A model generated the notes under the pieces. It ran no database searches and was not told where the DNA came from. It worked only from the letters and a program-made list of their open reading frames with translations. A program made the position numbers and the translations under genes. DNA of 64,000 nucleotides from Streptococcaceae bacterium ESL0729 (GTDB lineage Bacteria > Bacillota > Bacilli > Lactobacillales > Streptococcaceae). Each line of letters starts with the position of its first letter. Within the stretch, counting starts at the first letter, position 1. Positions 9,100 to 18,261 of this stretch are shown piece by piece. The DNA lies in the NCBI GenBank assembly GCA_029391995.1, contig CP113924.1, forward strand, positions 1,333,001 to 1,397,000, read 5' to 3'.

Positions 9100-9234
9100 T
9101 TATGCAGAGATTACTGCACGTCCTTTACGACGACGTGACGCTAATACGCGACGTCCGTTTTTAGTAGCCATACGTTTACGGAAACCGTGTGTTTTTTGGC
9201 GTTTACGTTTACTTGGTTGGTAAGTACGTTTCAT
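9100..9234 (-). CDS. rpmH: Ribosomal protein bL34
   Basis: 44-residue basic protein starting [18 protein letters not shown] and ending GRAVISA, the invariant pattern of bL34 of the large ribosomal subunit. AGGAGG is placed upstream of the ATG at 9234. It lies downstream of rnpA-yidC-khpB, the streptococcal order; in B. subtilis rpmH lies upstream of rnpA. A terminator follows. It is too short for most ORF scans. Confidence 0.98.
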   Translation of the reverse strand: MKRTYQPSKRKRQKTHGFRKRMATKNGRRVLASRRRKGRAVISA

Positions 9235-9388
9235 TTCTGGAACCCTCCTGTTTTATTCTATTTATGTCTAGCCTAGGCTTTACTTGTTCGAATACTAAAC
9301 ATACCAAACTATTTTAATATATTTAAGTCTAGTTTGTCAATAGCATCTTTTGTAATTTTATTCATTTGTTCATTAAGTAGTAAGGAAT

Positions 9389-10327
9389 CTACATGCCCTT
9401 TTCCCTATAAACAATAACAGACCTTTTTGAATCTTGTCCCTTAGAATAGCTTGTGATTCCTGCTTCTTCTGAAATAAGATTGTGAATGAACTTTCTCTCA
9501 TGGGACTGTAAATCCTCAAGTTCAACAACCTCGCCAGCTTGGGCTTTTTCAACGGATTTTCGAGCCAAGGACTTTAGGTAAAGCTCCCGTTTGACCAAAT
9601 AACCTGCAACATCAATGGTTATTTTAATGTAATCTTTGGCTAAAAGACTTGCATAGGCCTGGGTTAGGGCTTGCAGGCTTTGTAAAATTTTACCGTGCTT
9701 GCCAATCAAGAGGCCGCCTTGATCAGAGCTTAAATCAATTTTTATGAGGCCATGATTCTCCATATAAGAAGAGCTGATAGAGGCCTTAATCCCCATATTA
9801 AAAATTATCTCAAGCAGGTAGTTTTCAACCTGGATCAAAAGTTCATCTTTGGGCTCACTTACTTTTTCAAGTGATTTTTCTATATCAGGCAAATCTTCCT
9901 TACCTGTCTCTGAAATAAGCTTTTTAACCCCTAAATTATCGTCAAGGGCCAGATTAAAACTTTCCCTGGCCTCCTTCATGATCAACTCTTTTTCCAGATC
10001 ACTAAGGCCTGTTTGACTCTCTTTTTCAGCCAGGCGAACAGCCTTAACAACATGACTGAGCTCAAGGGTCAAATCCTTATTACTTTTAACTTTTTTTCGG
10101 TCAAAGCTCTTTATCCGGCTGCCCTTTAAAACTTCATAATCAGCCCTTCTTTGGGTTTCTTCATCAATTATTTCAATATCAACCCGGGCTCTTTTAACTC
10201 CAAAGCCCAAAAAACCCTTTTTCTCATGCTGAACAATACTTATATGAACTTTTTCACGGCCAACATTAAGACCTCTAAGACCTCTTTCAATTGCTTTTTC
10301 AACCGTTTCGCCAGTAAAAATAGTCAT
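9389..10327 (-). CDS. khpB: KhpB/Jag RNA-binding protein
   Basis: RNA-binding protein of the Jag/EloR/KhpB family, which works with KhpA and influences cell elongation in streptococci. The 312-aa protein has an N-terminal Jag_N domain (MTIFTGETVEKAIERGLRGL, about 1-50), a variable charged linker (about 55-160), a KH domain with GLLIGKHGKILQSLQAL (about 200-240) and a C-terminal R3H domain (HERKFIHNLI, about 275-310). GAAGGAGAAAT precedes the ATG. It lies 44 bp after yidC in the rnpA operon. Confidence 0.95.
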   Translation of the reverse strand: MTIFTGETVEKAIERGLRGLNVGREKVHISIVQHEKKGFLGFGVKRARVDIEIIDEETQRRADYEVLKGSRIKSFDRKKVKSNKDLTLELSHVVKAVRLAEKESQTGLSDLEKELIMKEARESFNLALDDNLGVKKLISETGKEDLPDIEKSLEKVSEPKDELLIQVENYLLEIIFNMGIKASISSSYMENHGLIKIDLSSDQGGLLIGKHGKILQSLQALTQAYASLLAKDYIKITIDVAGYLVKRELYLKSLARKSVEKAQAGEVVELEDLQSHERKFIHNLISEEAGITSYSKGQDSKRSVIVYREKGM

Positions 10328-10371
10328 ATTTCTCCTTCAAAATCACTTTCCGCTAAAATAAATTTTAGCTA

Positions 10372-11181
10372 TCATTTTTTCTTTGTCGCCTTTTTCAGGG
10401 CTTTTTCCTTGGCACGAATCTTGGCCTTTTCTGCTTCAAGGCTTGCTTCACGTTCCCTTTGAATCTTGAATGGATTATTTAAAAGCAAGGTCTGGAAGGC
10501 TTGGAAGGCATTTGATACCGTCCAGTAAAGGGTCACCCCACTTGCCATATTTAAGGACATAAAAAGAATCATTACAGGCAAAAGGTAGGTCATGCTTGTG
10601 GTCATATTGTTTTTTTCACTTGTAGCCTTCATGGTTAGCCATGAGCTTACAAAAGTAAAGAGGGCCGCAAGAATTGGAAGGATGTAGTAGGGATCCTTTT
10701 GGGAGATGTCAAGCCATAAAAAATGACCATCCCTTAGAAAATCAACACGGGTTAAGGCTTGATAGAGCCCCGTTAAAATTGGAAGTTGGATTAAAAGGGG
10801 GAGGCATCCAATCATGGGATTGGCATTATTTTCTGAATAAAGAATTTGCGTTTCTTCGCTTAAAAGCCTGCGGCTTTCAGGATCTTTACCAGGATACTTA
10901 GCCTGAAGGGCCTTAAGTTGTGGCTGAATCTCTTGTAGTCTTCTGCTTGATTTGATTTGAATATTCATCAAAGGCAAAAGAGCTGTCCTAATAATTAGGG
11001 TAAATAAAATAATACCAATACTAATTGAGCCACCAAAGGATAAGAATTTAATAATCTGAGCAAAGGCATAAACCAATTTTTCCCAAACTCCAGGTGTTGC
11101 TGCTGTAACATCACTTCTTCCACAGCCTGTAAGGACTAGAAGCATGACGAGGCTTAAAAGGCCCGCTAATCTTTTTTTCAC
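10372..11181 (-). CDS. yidC: YidC/OxaA membrane protein insertase (lipoprotein)
   Basis: Inserts and folds membrane proteins with or without SecYEG. The 269-aa precursor has a lipoprotein signal with lipobox LTGC (Cys20), five or so membrane segments, the amphipathic region [18 protein letters not shown] after the first transmembrane helix, which contains the conserved Arg, and a very basic C-terminal tail ([19 protein letters not shown]) for ribosome contact. The start is a GTG directly after the rnpA stop (TAAGTG), with GGAG inside rnpA, so coupling with rnpA is likely. Confidence 0.95.
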   Translation of the reverse strand: MKKRLAGLLSLVMLLVLTGCGRSDVTAATPGVWEKLVYAFAQIIKFLSFGGSISIGIILFTLIIRTALLPLMNIQIKSSRRLQEIQPQLKALQAKYPGKDPESRRLLSEETQILYSENNANPMIGCLPLLIQLPILTGLYQALTRVDFLRDGHFLWLDISQKDPYYILPILAALFTFVSSWLTMKATSEKNNMTTSMTYLLPVMILFMSLNMASGVTLYWTVSNAFQAFQTLLLNNPFKIQREREASLEAEKAKIRAKEKALKKATKKK

Positions 11182-11529
11182 TTAATCTAAGTCTCCATCT
11201 CTATAAATATTTGCATGCTTTAAGGCATGTTTGAGGTTCTTTTTGAGGTCCACAAAGTCCAAATCCTCAGCACCCGCACGGGCGATAACCAAAAAATCAT
11301 AATCCTCAATACTTGGAGAAAATTCCATTAGGGCATGGCGAATGAGCCTTTTTACTCTGTTTCTACAAACAGCATTACCAAGCTTCTTGCCTACTGATAT
11401 TCCCACCCTGAAATTTTCCTTTTGGGCTTCATCCCTGTAGACAACAAATTTTTTATTGGCAAAACTATTCCTTTTTCCTAAGATTCTTTGAAAGTCTTGG
11501 GAGCTTTTGATTCGATATGATTTTTTCAT
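11182..11529 (-). CDS. rnpA: Ribonuclease P protein component
   Basis: Protein subunit of RNase P, which matures tRNA 5' ends with the catalytic RNA RnpB. The 115-aa basic protein begins MKKSYRIKSSQDFQRIL and contains the RNR signature (RNRVKRLIRHAL, about residues 58-69). GAGG lies 5 nt before the ATG. It is the first gene of rnpA-yidC-khpB. Confidence 0.97.
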   Translation of the reverse strand: MKKSYRIKSSQDFQRILGKRNSFANKKFVVYRDEAQKENFRVGISVGKKLGNAVCRNRVKRLIRHALMEFSPSIEDYDFLVIARAGAEDLDFVDLKKNLKHALKHANIYRDGDLD

Positions 11530-11583
11530 TGAATCCTCACTTTACTAAATTACATTCAATCTTCCCAATTATAACATAAAAGC

Positions 11584-11614
11584 CTAAAAACGTACATAAA
11601 CAGTACATTTTTAG
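11584..11614 (-). terminator. Putative terminator of argGH
   Basis: Imperfect hairpin CTAAAAAcGTAC / GTACaTTTTTAG with a 7-nt loop, 12 bp after the argH stop. The T run after it is short, so efficiency is uncertain. Confidence 0.5.
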
Positions 11615-11625
11615 ACCCTAATTTC

Positions 11626-13002
11626 TTAAAAATCTTCTTTTTTAGCTCTTCTTATCTGGTCTTTGACTGAATCAAATCCTGTTCCCCCATAAGAATTACG
11701 CCTAGCTACAGCAGTTTTTGACTCTAAATAATGGTAGATATCTCCATCAATCAAATCTGACAAACTTTGATAGTAATCAAGGGGTAAATCTTGCAGGTAA
11801 CAAGCCCTTTTAGTACACTCCAAGACTAGTTTACCCACAAGCTCATGGGCTTTTCTAAAGGGTAGACCCTTTGAAGCTAAGTAATCAGCGAGTTCAGTCG
11901 CATTTGAAAAATCTTTCTTGGTTGACTCTTCCATGACCTCCTTGTTTACTGTCATAGTCTCAAGCATCGAAGCCATAATATCAATGGATTTCATAATGGT
12001 ATCTGCTGTATCAAACATCCCCTCCTTATCTTCCTGTAAGTCCTTATTATAAGCCAGAGGAAGGGACTTCATGACGGTCAAAAGACCAATCAAATCGCCA
12101 TATACCCTCCCTGTTTTCCCCCTAATTAACTCCGCCATATCAGGATTTTTCTTCTGGGGCATGATACTTGAGCCGGTTGAAAATTTATCAGAAAGGCTTA
12201 TAAAATTAAATTCATGGCTGCACCAAAGGATTATCTCCTCACAAAAGCGACTCAGATGCATCATAAGGATACTTGCATTACTTAAAAATTCCAGGATAAA
12301 ATCCCTATCGCTGACAGCATCCAAGGAATTTTCATAGGGCTTTTCAAAGCCTAGTAAATCTGAAGTAAGCTTTCGGTCAATGGGAAATGTGGTCCCCGCA
12401 AGGGCTGCTGCCCCGAGAGGCGACAGGTCAGTGTGCTTTAGATTAAAGTTAAAGCGTTCAGTATCCCTTGTAAACATTTGATAATAGGCCAGAAGATGGT
12501 GACCAAAACTTATGGGCTGGGCGTGCTGCAAGTGGGTATAGCCTGGCATTATGGTCTCAGTATGCTCACTTGCAAGTTTTAATAGAACCTTTCGTAAATT
12601 TGTAAGTTTTTCATCGACCTTCAAAAGAACCTTCTTGAGATACAGGTGCATGTCTGTTGCAACCTGATCATTTCGGCTACGAGCCGTGTGAAGTTTCCCA
12701 GCCAAGGCTCCAATCTCTTTATGAAGCTTAACTTCCATATTCATATGGATATCTTCATTGGCTTTGTCAAATTCAAGCTCACCTGCTGCACATTTATCCT
12801 CAAGGGTCAAAAGACCACTCCTGATGATTTCAGCCTCTTCCTCATTTAAGACTCCTGTTTGAGCAAGCATGCTTAAATGAGCTAGACTTCCTGTTAAATC
12901 CTCTTGAGCCAGCTTTTGGTCAAAGTCAATCGACGCTCCAAATTCCTCCACCCAGTCATCAAGAGAAGCTTCAAAACGACCTCCCCAAAGTTTTTCTTCC
13001 AT
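11626..13002 (-). CDS. argH: Argininosuccinate lyase
   Basis: Last step of arginine synthesis: cleaves argininosuccinate to arginine and fumarate. The 458-aa protein has the fumarase/aspartase superfamily signature [12 protein letters not shown] (about residues 278-289), the N-terminal KLWGGRF and the [16 protein letters not shown] block. GGTAGGAAG precedes the ATG. It follows argG by 63 bp and should be co-transcribed and ArgR-controlled with it. Confidence 0.97.
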   Translation of the reverse strand: MEEKLWGGRFEASLDDWVEEFGASIDFDQKLAQEDLTGSLAHLSMLAQTGVLNEEEAEIIRSGLLTLEDKCAAGELEFDKANEDIHMNMEVKLHKEIGALAGKLHTARSRNDQVATDMHLYLKKVLLKVDEKLTNLRKVLLKLASEHTETIMPGYTHLQHAQPISFGHHLLAYYQMFTRDTERFNFNLKHTDLSPLGAAALAGTTFPIDRKLTSDLLGFEKPYENSLDAVSDRDFILEFLSNASILMMHLSRFCEEIILWCSHEFNFISLSDKFSTGSSIMPQKKNPDMAELIRGKTGRVYGDLIGLLTVMKSLPLAYNKDLQEDKEGMFDTADTIMKSIDIMASMLETMTVNKEVMEESTKKDFSNATELADYLASKGLPFRKAHELVGKLVLECTKRACYLQDLPLDYYQSLSDLIDGDIYHYLESKTAVARRNSYGGTGFDSVKDQIRRAKKEDF

Positions 13003-13065
13003 CTTCCTACCCCTATCTTTACTTTACTTATCTTTATTCAACCCATGTAATTTTATGCAGCTATT

Positions 13066-14301
13066 TTAGTGGGCCCCATTAGATTCTTTGACACCCTCAG
13101 CTTCCTTAAGGACCTTGGCCTGAACCTCGCTATTGACCTTTGTTGGTAGGCCCCAAAGCTTGATGAAACCAACGGCAGCATCCTGATCAAAGGTATCAGA
13201 ACTTGTATAGGTTGCAAGATTTTCATCATAAAGGGAATTAGGTGATTTTCTGCCGACAACCACAGCCATGCCCTTAAATAAACGAACCCGAGCCACTCCA
13301 TTGACTGGCTTTTGGGTCTCCTTAATGTAAGAAATCAAGCTATCAGTTGCTGGATTAAACCAAAGTCCATTATAGATTAGATTTGAAAATTCATTTTCAA
13401 TAATGGGTTTAAAATGTGCCATCTCCCTAACTGTTGTCAAATCTTCTAGCTCCTTGTGAGCAGCCAGTAAGGTCACAGCAGCAGGACATTCATAGATTTC
13501 ACGAGATTTAATCCCGACCAACCTATTTTCTACATGGTCAATCCGACCAATCCCGTGGTTACCAGAAAGGCCATTCAATTTCTCAATCAAATCAGCAAGC
13601 TTTAATTCCTCCCCATCTAAGGCTGTAGGAACTCCCTTTTCAAAGGTAATTTCAATATATTCTGGCTGATCAGGTGTGTCACTGATGGCCTTAGTGATAC
13701 CATAAGCATCTTCAGGAGCCTCAATCCAAGGATTTTCTAAAATACCACATTCATTGGCCCGCCCCCAAAGGTTTTGATCCACTGAATAAGGACTGTCTAA
13801 AACAGCAGGAACCGGGATACCGTGAGCCTTAGCGTAGTCAATCTCCTCCTCCCGGCTCCACTTCCATTCACGCACAGGAGCAATGACCTTAAGACTAGGA
13901 TCTAAGGCATTTATGGCAACCTCAAACCTGACCTGATCATTTCCCTTGCCCGTACAGCCGTGGGCAATGGTTGTTGCTCCGTACTCATGAGCCGCCTCTA
14001 CCAATTTTTTAGAAATCAAGGGGCGAGATAGGGCCGATACTAGGGGATACTTTTGTTCATAGTAAGCATGACCTTGCAGGGCATAGAGGACATAGTTCTC
14101 TGCAAACTCATCCTTCACATCAATCACCTTAGAGATGATAGCACCTGTTGCTAGAGCCTTATCATGGATAAAATCCAAATCCTTGCCCTCACCTAAATCA
14201 AGACACACAGCTATAACATCATAGTCCTCAGCAAGCCACTTAATGGCTACAGATGTATCAAGTCCCCCAGAATACGCCAAAATAATCTTTTCCTTCTCCA
14301 T
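13066..14301 (-). CDS. argG: Argininosuccinate synthase
   Basis: ATP-dependent ligation of citrulline and aspartate to argininosuccinate. The 411-aa protein starts with the PP-loop [11 protein letters not shown] and has the family blocks [14 protein letters not shown] and [14 protein letters not shown]. An ATG at 14301 is preferred over the GTG one codon earlier because it is 6 nt from AGGAG. The upstream 14302-14365 stretch holds two to three ARG-box-like sites. No carbamoyl-phosphate or ornithine genes are near, so only the last two steps are encoded here. Confidence 0.97.
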   Translation of the reverse strand: MEKEKIILAYSGGLDTSVAIKWLAEDYDVIAVCLDLGEGKDLDFIHDKALATGAIISKVIDVKDEFAENYVLYALQGHAYYEQKYPLVSALSRPLISKKLVEAAHEYGATTIAHGCTGKGNDQVRFEVAINALDPSLKVIAPVREWKWSREEEIDYAKAHGIPVPAVLDSPYSVDQNLWGRANECGILENPWIEAPEDAYGITKAISDTPDQPEYIEITFEKGVPTALDGEELKLADLIEKLNGLSGNHGIGRIDHVENRLVGIKSREIYECPAAVTLLAAHKELEDLTTVREMAHFKPIIENEFSNLIYNGLWFNPATDSLISYIKETQKPVNGVARVRLFKGMAVVVGRKSPNSLYDENLATYTSSDTFDQDAAVGFIKLWGLPTKVNSEVQAKVLKEAEGVKESNGAH

Positions 14302-14317
14302 CACTTACTCCTTTTTA

Positions 14318-14362
14318 TGTATAATAATTCATTTGTACGTATAATAATACATAAATATGAAT
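14318..14362 (-). promoter_or_regulatory. Candidate ArgR/AhrC operator cluster before argG
   Basis: AT-rich weak palindromes resembling the ARG box (TGAATAATTATTCA-like): TGTATAATAATTCA (14318-14331), GTATAATAATACAT (14339-14352) and an overlapping ACATAAATATGAAT (14349-14362). The first two are 21 bp apart, two helical turns. TATAAT-like strings in the same place overlap a promoter, so some similarity may be promoter rather than operator. Confidence 0.5.
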
Positions 14363-14444
14363 CAGTCAAGTATTTTGTTAATTTTTATTTACTTTCGAGA
14401 TAATATTTTAATTATTTATAATCAAAAATTCATTAAATATAAAA

Positions 14445-14468
14445 AGCACCCATCAATCAAAGGGTGCT
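14445..14468 (-). terminator. Terminator of the 55-aa membrane protein gene
   Basis: Stem AGCACCC / GGGTGCT with a 10-nt loop, followed on the minus strand by TTTTTATA. Confidence 0.75.
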
Positions 14469-14475
14469 AGAAGTG

Positions 14476-14643
14476 CTAGTTAACCGAATCAATATGGCTA
14501 TAAATAAATCCCATCAAAAGAGCAAAGATTATTGTTAGAGGACCCTTGATAAAATGTCCTCCTAATAAACCACATACCCCTAAGTAAAACAATTGCAAGC
14601 AGCAGATTAGTAGTATTACCTTCTTAATTCTTCCCTTGCTCAT
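14476..14643 (-). CDS. Small hydrophobic membrane protein, unrecognised
   Basis: 55-aa ORF starting MSKGRIKKVILL, with two predicted membrane helices (about residues 8-25 and 31-48) separated by GGHFIKGP, and a short polar tail. I do not recognise a family. Its ATG overlaps the stop of an 18-codon upstream ORF (ATGA), which has a much better Shine-Dalgarno, so translation is probably coupled. An in-frame TTG 12 codons upstream is an alternative start (67 aa). A promoter and terminator bracket this short unit, supporting expression. Function unknown. Confidence 0.55.
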   Translation of the reverse strand: MSKGRIKKVILLICCLQLFYLGVCGLLGGHFIKGPLTIIFALLMGFIYSHIDSVN

Positions 14644-14696
14644 AGGGCAATCATTGTTGGAAGCCATGCAGCTATCCAAATCATCCTAATAAACAT
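14640..14696 (-). CDS. 18-aa leader peptide ORF upstream of small membrane protein
   Basis: ATG preceded by GGGAGG at 5-nt spacing, encoding MFIRMIWIAAWLPTMIAL, then TGA overlapping the next ATG. The peptide is hydrophobic with two Trp and looks like a short membrane peptide or a coupling leader. The promoter is TTGTTC (14744-14749) and TACAAT (14720-14725) with an 18-bp spacer. It could alternatively be a remnant N-terminus separated by a frameshift from the 55-aa ORF. Confidence 0.45.
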   Translation of the reverse strand: MFIRMIWIAAWLPTMIAL

Positions 14697-14979
14697 AAAA
14701 TCCTCCCAATAATGTGCTTATTGTATCATGGTTTTTTCCCAGAGAACAAGGCTCTTCCTGCTCATATTCCTAGTAAGTTTTCTAAAGGGGAAACTGATTG
14801 GCTAGCAGATTCTGATAACAAAAGGACAGACAAATTAGACGTAAACAATTCCTGAGGGACTCAGACCCAAAGGCCCTCTAAGTTATAAGTTGACCATGCG
14901 ACAAGTTTAAATTTGAGTAAGACCAGGGCTTATGTTACATTTAGGTTGTCGCCGAACCATCTTATTATAAGGAGAATTT

Positions 14980-15300
14980 ATGAAAAAGAAAATTTTAACT
15001 CTAGCCTGTCTACTTGGGCTTACAGGTCTTGCAGGCTTCCAATTTTTAGGAAACACCAAGACAGCAAGTGCCAATGACTTACAAACAGTAAGCTCCCAGC
15101 AAGTAAATCTTGTGACGACTGACCTTCTGGCTAAGTCAGATCAGGATAAGAAAGAGGATAAAAAAGAGCACGGATACCACTGGAAATGTTGGACTTGCGG
15201 TTATTCTAGCCACAAACACATCTTTGCATCCACAGCTGTTAGTGCAGCAAATCTTCATTACATAAAATATGAACACAGGACTTCCGTTATTCCAAACTAA
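14980..15300 (+). CDS. Small secreted Cys/His protein, unrecognised
   Basis: 106-aa precursor with a clear signal peptide (MKKKILTLACLLGLTGLAGF, cleavage probably after TASA or nearby at about residue 31), a Gln/Ser and Lys/Asp/Glu-rich linker, then a C-terminal region WKCWTCGYSSHKH (about 68-80) and LHYIKYEHR (about 92-100). The spacing C-x2-C-x19-H-x5-H resembles a loose zinc-finger; two Cys could instead form a disulphide. ATAAGGAGA lies before the ATG and a terminator follows, so it is an isolated gene. A bacteriocin-like or signalling role is possible but unsupported; no immunity or export genes are adjacent. Confidence 0.65.
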   Translation: MKKKILTLACLLGLTGLAGFQFLGNTKTASANDLQTVSSQQVNLVTTDLLAKSDQDKKEDKKEHGYHWKCWTCGYSSHKHIFASTAVSAANLHYIKYEHRTSVIPN

Positions 15301-15317
15301 ATTATAAAAGGGCTATC

Positions 15318-15341
15318 AAGGAGCAGGTTTGCTCCTTTTTT
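15318..15341 (+). terminator. Terminator of the small secreted protein gene
   Basis: Stem AAGGAGCA / TGCTCCTT with 4-nt loop and a T run. Confidence 0.85.
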
Positions 15342-15473
15342 GTATCTGATGAAGTTTATAGGCTTTAGGAGATATGTTAGGAAAATTTAACCACCTTTTT
15401 AGCATAGCCCATAAAGCTACTTGCTAAAAATCCCTTAAGCTTAGCCAAATTTACTAAAATTTCAAAATTAATC

Positions 15474-15502
15474 TTGTCAAAGTAGGTTACTAATGTTATA
15501 CT
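15474..15502 (+). promoter_or_regulatory. tRNA-Leu promoter
   Basis: TTGTCA (15474-15479) and TATACT (15497-15502) with a 17-bp spacer, ending 12 bp before the tRNA. Confidence 0.8.
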
Positions 15503-15514
15503 AGTAGGGTACTA

Positions 15515-15600
15515 GCGGAGATGGCGGAATTGGCAGACGCGCAAGACTAAGGATCTTGTGACCGTTTTAGGTCGTGAGGGTTCAAGTCCCTTTCTCCGCA
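15515..15600 (+). tRNA. tRNA-Leu (anticodon AAG)
   Basis: 86-nt class II tRNA. Acceptor GCGGAGA pairs with TCTCCGC plus discriminator A; anticodon stem CAAGA/TCTTG encloses loop CTAAGGA with anticodon AAG (15549-15551), reading CUU. A long variable arm and GGTTCAAGTCC T-loop are present. The CCA end is not encoded. It has its own promoter and terminator, so it is a single-gene unit. Confidence 0.95.
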
Positions 15601-15610
15601 TTGAGTATGT

Positions 15611-15634
15611 AGAGTCCTAAGGGGCTCTTTTTTT
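15611..15634 (+). terminator. tRNA-Leu terminator
   Basis: GAGTCC / GGGCTC stem (one G-T pair), 4-nt loop, then seven or more T. Confidence 0.8.
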
Positions 15635-15724
15635 ATCCTTTTGTTTATCTCCTAACTGGGCTTAAGGGTCACTAGAGGACGATTAAAACTTATATTATAG
15701 ACATTTGCGTAAATACAGGCATAC

Positions 15725-15751
15725 AAAAAGCAATCATCTCGATTGCTTTTT
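15725..15751 (-). terminator. Hairpin terminator downstream of the DUF1648 gene
   Basis: AAAAAGCAATC / GATTGCTTTTT with 5-nt loop, about 70 bp after the stop of the minus-strand gene; symmetrical enough to act in both directions. Confidence 0.65.
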
Positions 15752-15820
15752 AATTATTCCACAGACTTGCAAGCATTTTGAAATCTGATTTTCCTGTCGC
15801 TTTCCTACTCAAAAAAGTAA

Positions 15821-16237
15821 CTATTTAATCACTCTTTTATGATAAATAGATTTTATACAAGAAACAACTAGCACTGATAGGTAGATAAGATTAAGCATAA
15901 ATAGAATAACCACAAGGTTAATACCAAAGCTTGAAGAGATGATCATAATCAGTAAGGTCAAGAAAAGTAAGGGATAATACAATGTTAAAAATGATATTGT
16001 CCTTGTATCAAATATCGCTCTCATCATTAAACTTGATTTAATCCATGATGTTAGAAAAATGGTGCCAACTACATCACCTATCGAAAAAAACAAAAGGACT
16101 AAGTATTTGTTGTGCCTTGATGTAGAATCCCCCAAGCCAGCAAAATGGGAAGCAATATTTTCCGGCAAAAAGGGTAGGGATAGGAGGAATAAAACAAGTG
16201 TAACTATTAGCACTAAAAGTAAACTTTTGGATTTCAT
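15821..16237 (-). CDS. DUF1648-domain membrane protein
   Basis: 138-aa integral membrane protein with about four hydrophobic segments. The stretch LPENIASHFAGLGDSTSRHNKYLVLLF (about residues 21-47) matches the DUF1648 pattern found at the N-terminus of SdpI-like immunity proteins. The second, SdpI-type domain is not evident. ATG at 16237 follows GAAGGAAAG; an upstream in-frame TTG would add seven residues. Function unknown; relation to immunity is only by domain. Confidence 0.65.
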   Translation of the reverse strand: MKSKSLLLVLIVTLVLFLLSLPFLPENIASHFAGLGDSTSRHNKYLVLLFFSIGDVVGTIFLTSWIKSSLMMRAIFDTRTISFLTLYYPLLFLTLLIMIISSSFGINLVVILFMLNLIYLSVLVVSCIKSIYHKRVIK

Positions 16238-16385
16238 CTTACTACTTTCCTTCTTCAATCTAAAAATTAAGGTAGATTATGCCAAGTTTTTCTCTATTTT
16301 ACGACTTTCATAAGCCTTATACAATAAGCATAGGTTAATTAACAACATCTAATCAAGATATGGGCCTTTTAACAAGCCATATCCC

Positions 16386-16913
16386 TTAAACTTTTTTCTT
16401 AAAATGAAGTTCGACCATCTCACCCATGACCGTTGAATCAAGGAAATCAAGCCGGTAGTTATAATCACCCTCCTCAAACAATCGCTTACCCCTTCCAAGT
16501 AAAACAGGGGCAATCTGCACCCAATATTCATCAATTAAATTTTCCTCCAAAAGGGGCTTTAAAATACCGCCACCACCAACAATCCAAATGGCTCCGCCTG
16601 TTTTTACCTGTTGGGCCTTAATGATATCAAGGACGTCACCCTCAACAAAGGTCGTATTGGGATGCTTGCCCGTCTTTTGATGTGAAAAAACAAGCTTTTC
16701 CTTACCAGGATAGAGCTCAGCCTCCCCAAGCATCTTTTTGGTCTCCTCATAGGTCTTTCTACCCATCACAAAGGTTTCGACAGCCGCTTCAAATTTTTCA
16801 TAGGTTGAAACATTGTTTAAATCAGTCTGTAAGAGCCAGTCCAAATTATCATTTTCATCAGCTAAAAAACCATCCAAACTTATGGCCCCATAAAATACAA
16901 TTTTCCTCATCAT
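16386..16913 (-). CDS. DHFR/RibD C-terminal domain reductase-like protein (YyaP-like)
   Basis: 175-aa protein of the dihydrofolate-reductase-like RibD_C superfamily: N-terminal RKIVFYGAISLDGFLADENDNLDWL, FVMGRKTYEE and the NADPH-binding IWIVGGGGILKPLLEENLIDEYWVQIAPVLLGRGKRLF. These stand-alone proteins are common in Firmicutes and lack a proven substrate; they are not the housekeeping folate enzyme. GGGGAGGAAG precedes two adjacent ATG codons; the first is used. No operon partner. Confidence 0.85.
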   Translation of the reverse strand: MMRKIVFYGAISLDGFLADENDNLDWLLQTDLNNVSTYEKFEAAVETFVMGRKTYEETKKMLGEAELYPGKEKLVFSHQKTGKHPNTTFVEGDVLDIIKAQQVKTGGAIWIVGGGGILKPLLEENLIDEYWVQIAPVLLGRGKRLFEEGDYNYRLDFLDSTVMGEMVELHFKKKV

Positions 16914-17104
16914 CTTCCTCCCCGCAAGTTTCTAATATCTTCATAGGAATGATAATATAAATTTATCTATAAAACAATTTAAAGCTCACAAAATCATAGA
17001 TAGCCCTAAAATCCCTAGTTTGAACCCTAATATTTTCGCCCTATGCTATAATAATGTTAAGATAAGAATCAAGCTTCATAGAAAAAGAGAGAAAAAGGAG
17101 GATT

Positions 17105-17770
17105 ATGAAAAAACTACTCACCCCAAGAAATGTGATTGTTGCTACAAGCTTATTGATTTCAGCCATTATCCTATATAAAATAATTTTAGAATATCTACCA
17201 GATTTAAAACTCCTTGTTAATCCAGCAGGCAACAAGGAATTATTTGTTGAACAATTTAGGTCCCACGGCAATAATGTCATCTTTTTTTTAATTATTCTTA
17301 TTACCATTATTAATGCCACACCAGGCCTATCATCTGCCTTTATCTGCATTCTTTCAGGGCTGACTTTTGGGCCCCTACTAGGTAGCCTTGTTAACATCGT
17401 AGGTAGCCTACTTGGCAACCTGCTTTCCATTGTTGTCATGGGAAAATTTACTACCCTGGCAGAGAAGGCCAGATCCAAAAAATGGGTTAAAAAGATTGAA
17501 CACGCTAAAAATCCCAGCCTAGAACTTGTAATCGCCTATATCATTCCTATAATTCCCGTTTTTTTGGTCAACTACACCCTAAGTATCTTCAAATTTTCCC
17601 TGGCCAAAAAAATATTCATCATCCTCCTAGGTGTCCTCCCTACCTCAATTATTTATGCCTACGGGGGAAATTCCATCCTTGAAGGTCATATTAAGGGAAT
17701 CATCATCTTTGTAGCCATTACTCTAGTTATCGTCTTTTTTACCTATTTGCTTAAAAAAAGTGATGACTAG
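17105..17770 (+). CDS. VTT-domain (TVP38/TMEM64, DedA-superfamily) membrane protein
   Basis: 221-aa membrane protein with about six hydrophobic segments and the VTT core GLTFGPLLGSLVNIVGSLLGNLLSIVVMGKF (about residues 78-108) plus a later IPVFLVNYTLSIFKFSLAKKIF block. Related DedA/TVP38 proteins include lipid flippases/scramblases. AAAGGAGGA precedes the ATG; an extended -10 (TGCTATAAT, 17044-17052) lies upstream. It precedes lrgAB by 92 bp and may be co-transcribed. Confidence 0.85.
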   Translation: MKKLLTPRNVIVATSLLISAIILYKIILEYLPDLKLLVNPAGNKELFVEQFRSHGNNVIFFLIILITIINATPGLSSAFICILSGLTFGPLLGSLVNIVGSLLGNLLSIVVMGKFTTLAEKARSKKWVKKIEHAKNPSLELVIAYIIPIIPVFLVNYTLSIFKFSLAKKIFIILLGVLPTSIIYAYGGNSILEGHIKGIIIFVAITLVIVFFTYLLKKSDD

Positions 17771-17862
17771 TTGAATAAACTTCAATCCACCCTTAAAAGA
17801 ATTGAATTTTACAGGTCAAAGGACTATCATAGATGTGAACTTTAAATATCTAGGAGATTTCC

Positions 17863-18261
17863 ATGAAAATATACTTTCAACTACTAATCATCTTCGGCCT
17901 ATCCTTCATTGGGGACAGCCTATCAAACTTCTTCAACCTGCCCGTTCCAGGAAGCATTATTGGCATGATTATCCTCTTTCTTTGCCTGCAATTCAAACTT
18001 CTTGACCTTGAAAAAATTGAAGAGGTCGGTGATTTTTTGATCAACAATATGACCATCCTCTTTCTTCCAGCAGGGGTTGGAATTATGGCCAAGTGGTCGA
18101 TGATTTCTGCCTACTGGTGGCAAATAAGCCTCATTATCCTTTTGATGATGATTATCAATATTTTTATTTTGGGCCGGGTGGTACAGTTTGTTAAAAACAA
18201 ATACGAAGGAGATTATCCAGGACTTGTAGACCTTACAGAAGACAAGGGGGACGCAAAATGA
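17863..18261 (+). CDS. lrgA: LrgA/CidA family holin-like protein
   Basis: 132 aa with four membrane helices; MKIYFQLLIIFGLSFIGDSLSNFFNLPVPGSIIGMIILFLCL is the family signature. Members resemble holins; in B. subtilis and streptococci the LrgAB/CidAB-type pair has been linked to pyruvate transport and autolysis control. AGGAGAT lies before the ATG. Stop overlaps the lrgB start (ATGA). A two-component LytSR pair, the usual regulator, is not in the window. Confidence 0.92.
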   Translation: MKIYFQLLIIFGLSFIGDSLSNFFNLPVPGSIIGMIILFLCLQFKLLDLEKIEEVGDFLINNMTILFLPAGVGIMAKWSMISAYWWQISLIILLMMIINIFILGRVVQFVKNKYEGDYPGLVDLTEDKGDAK

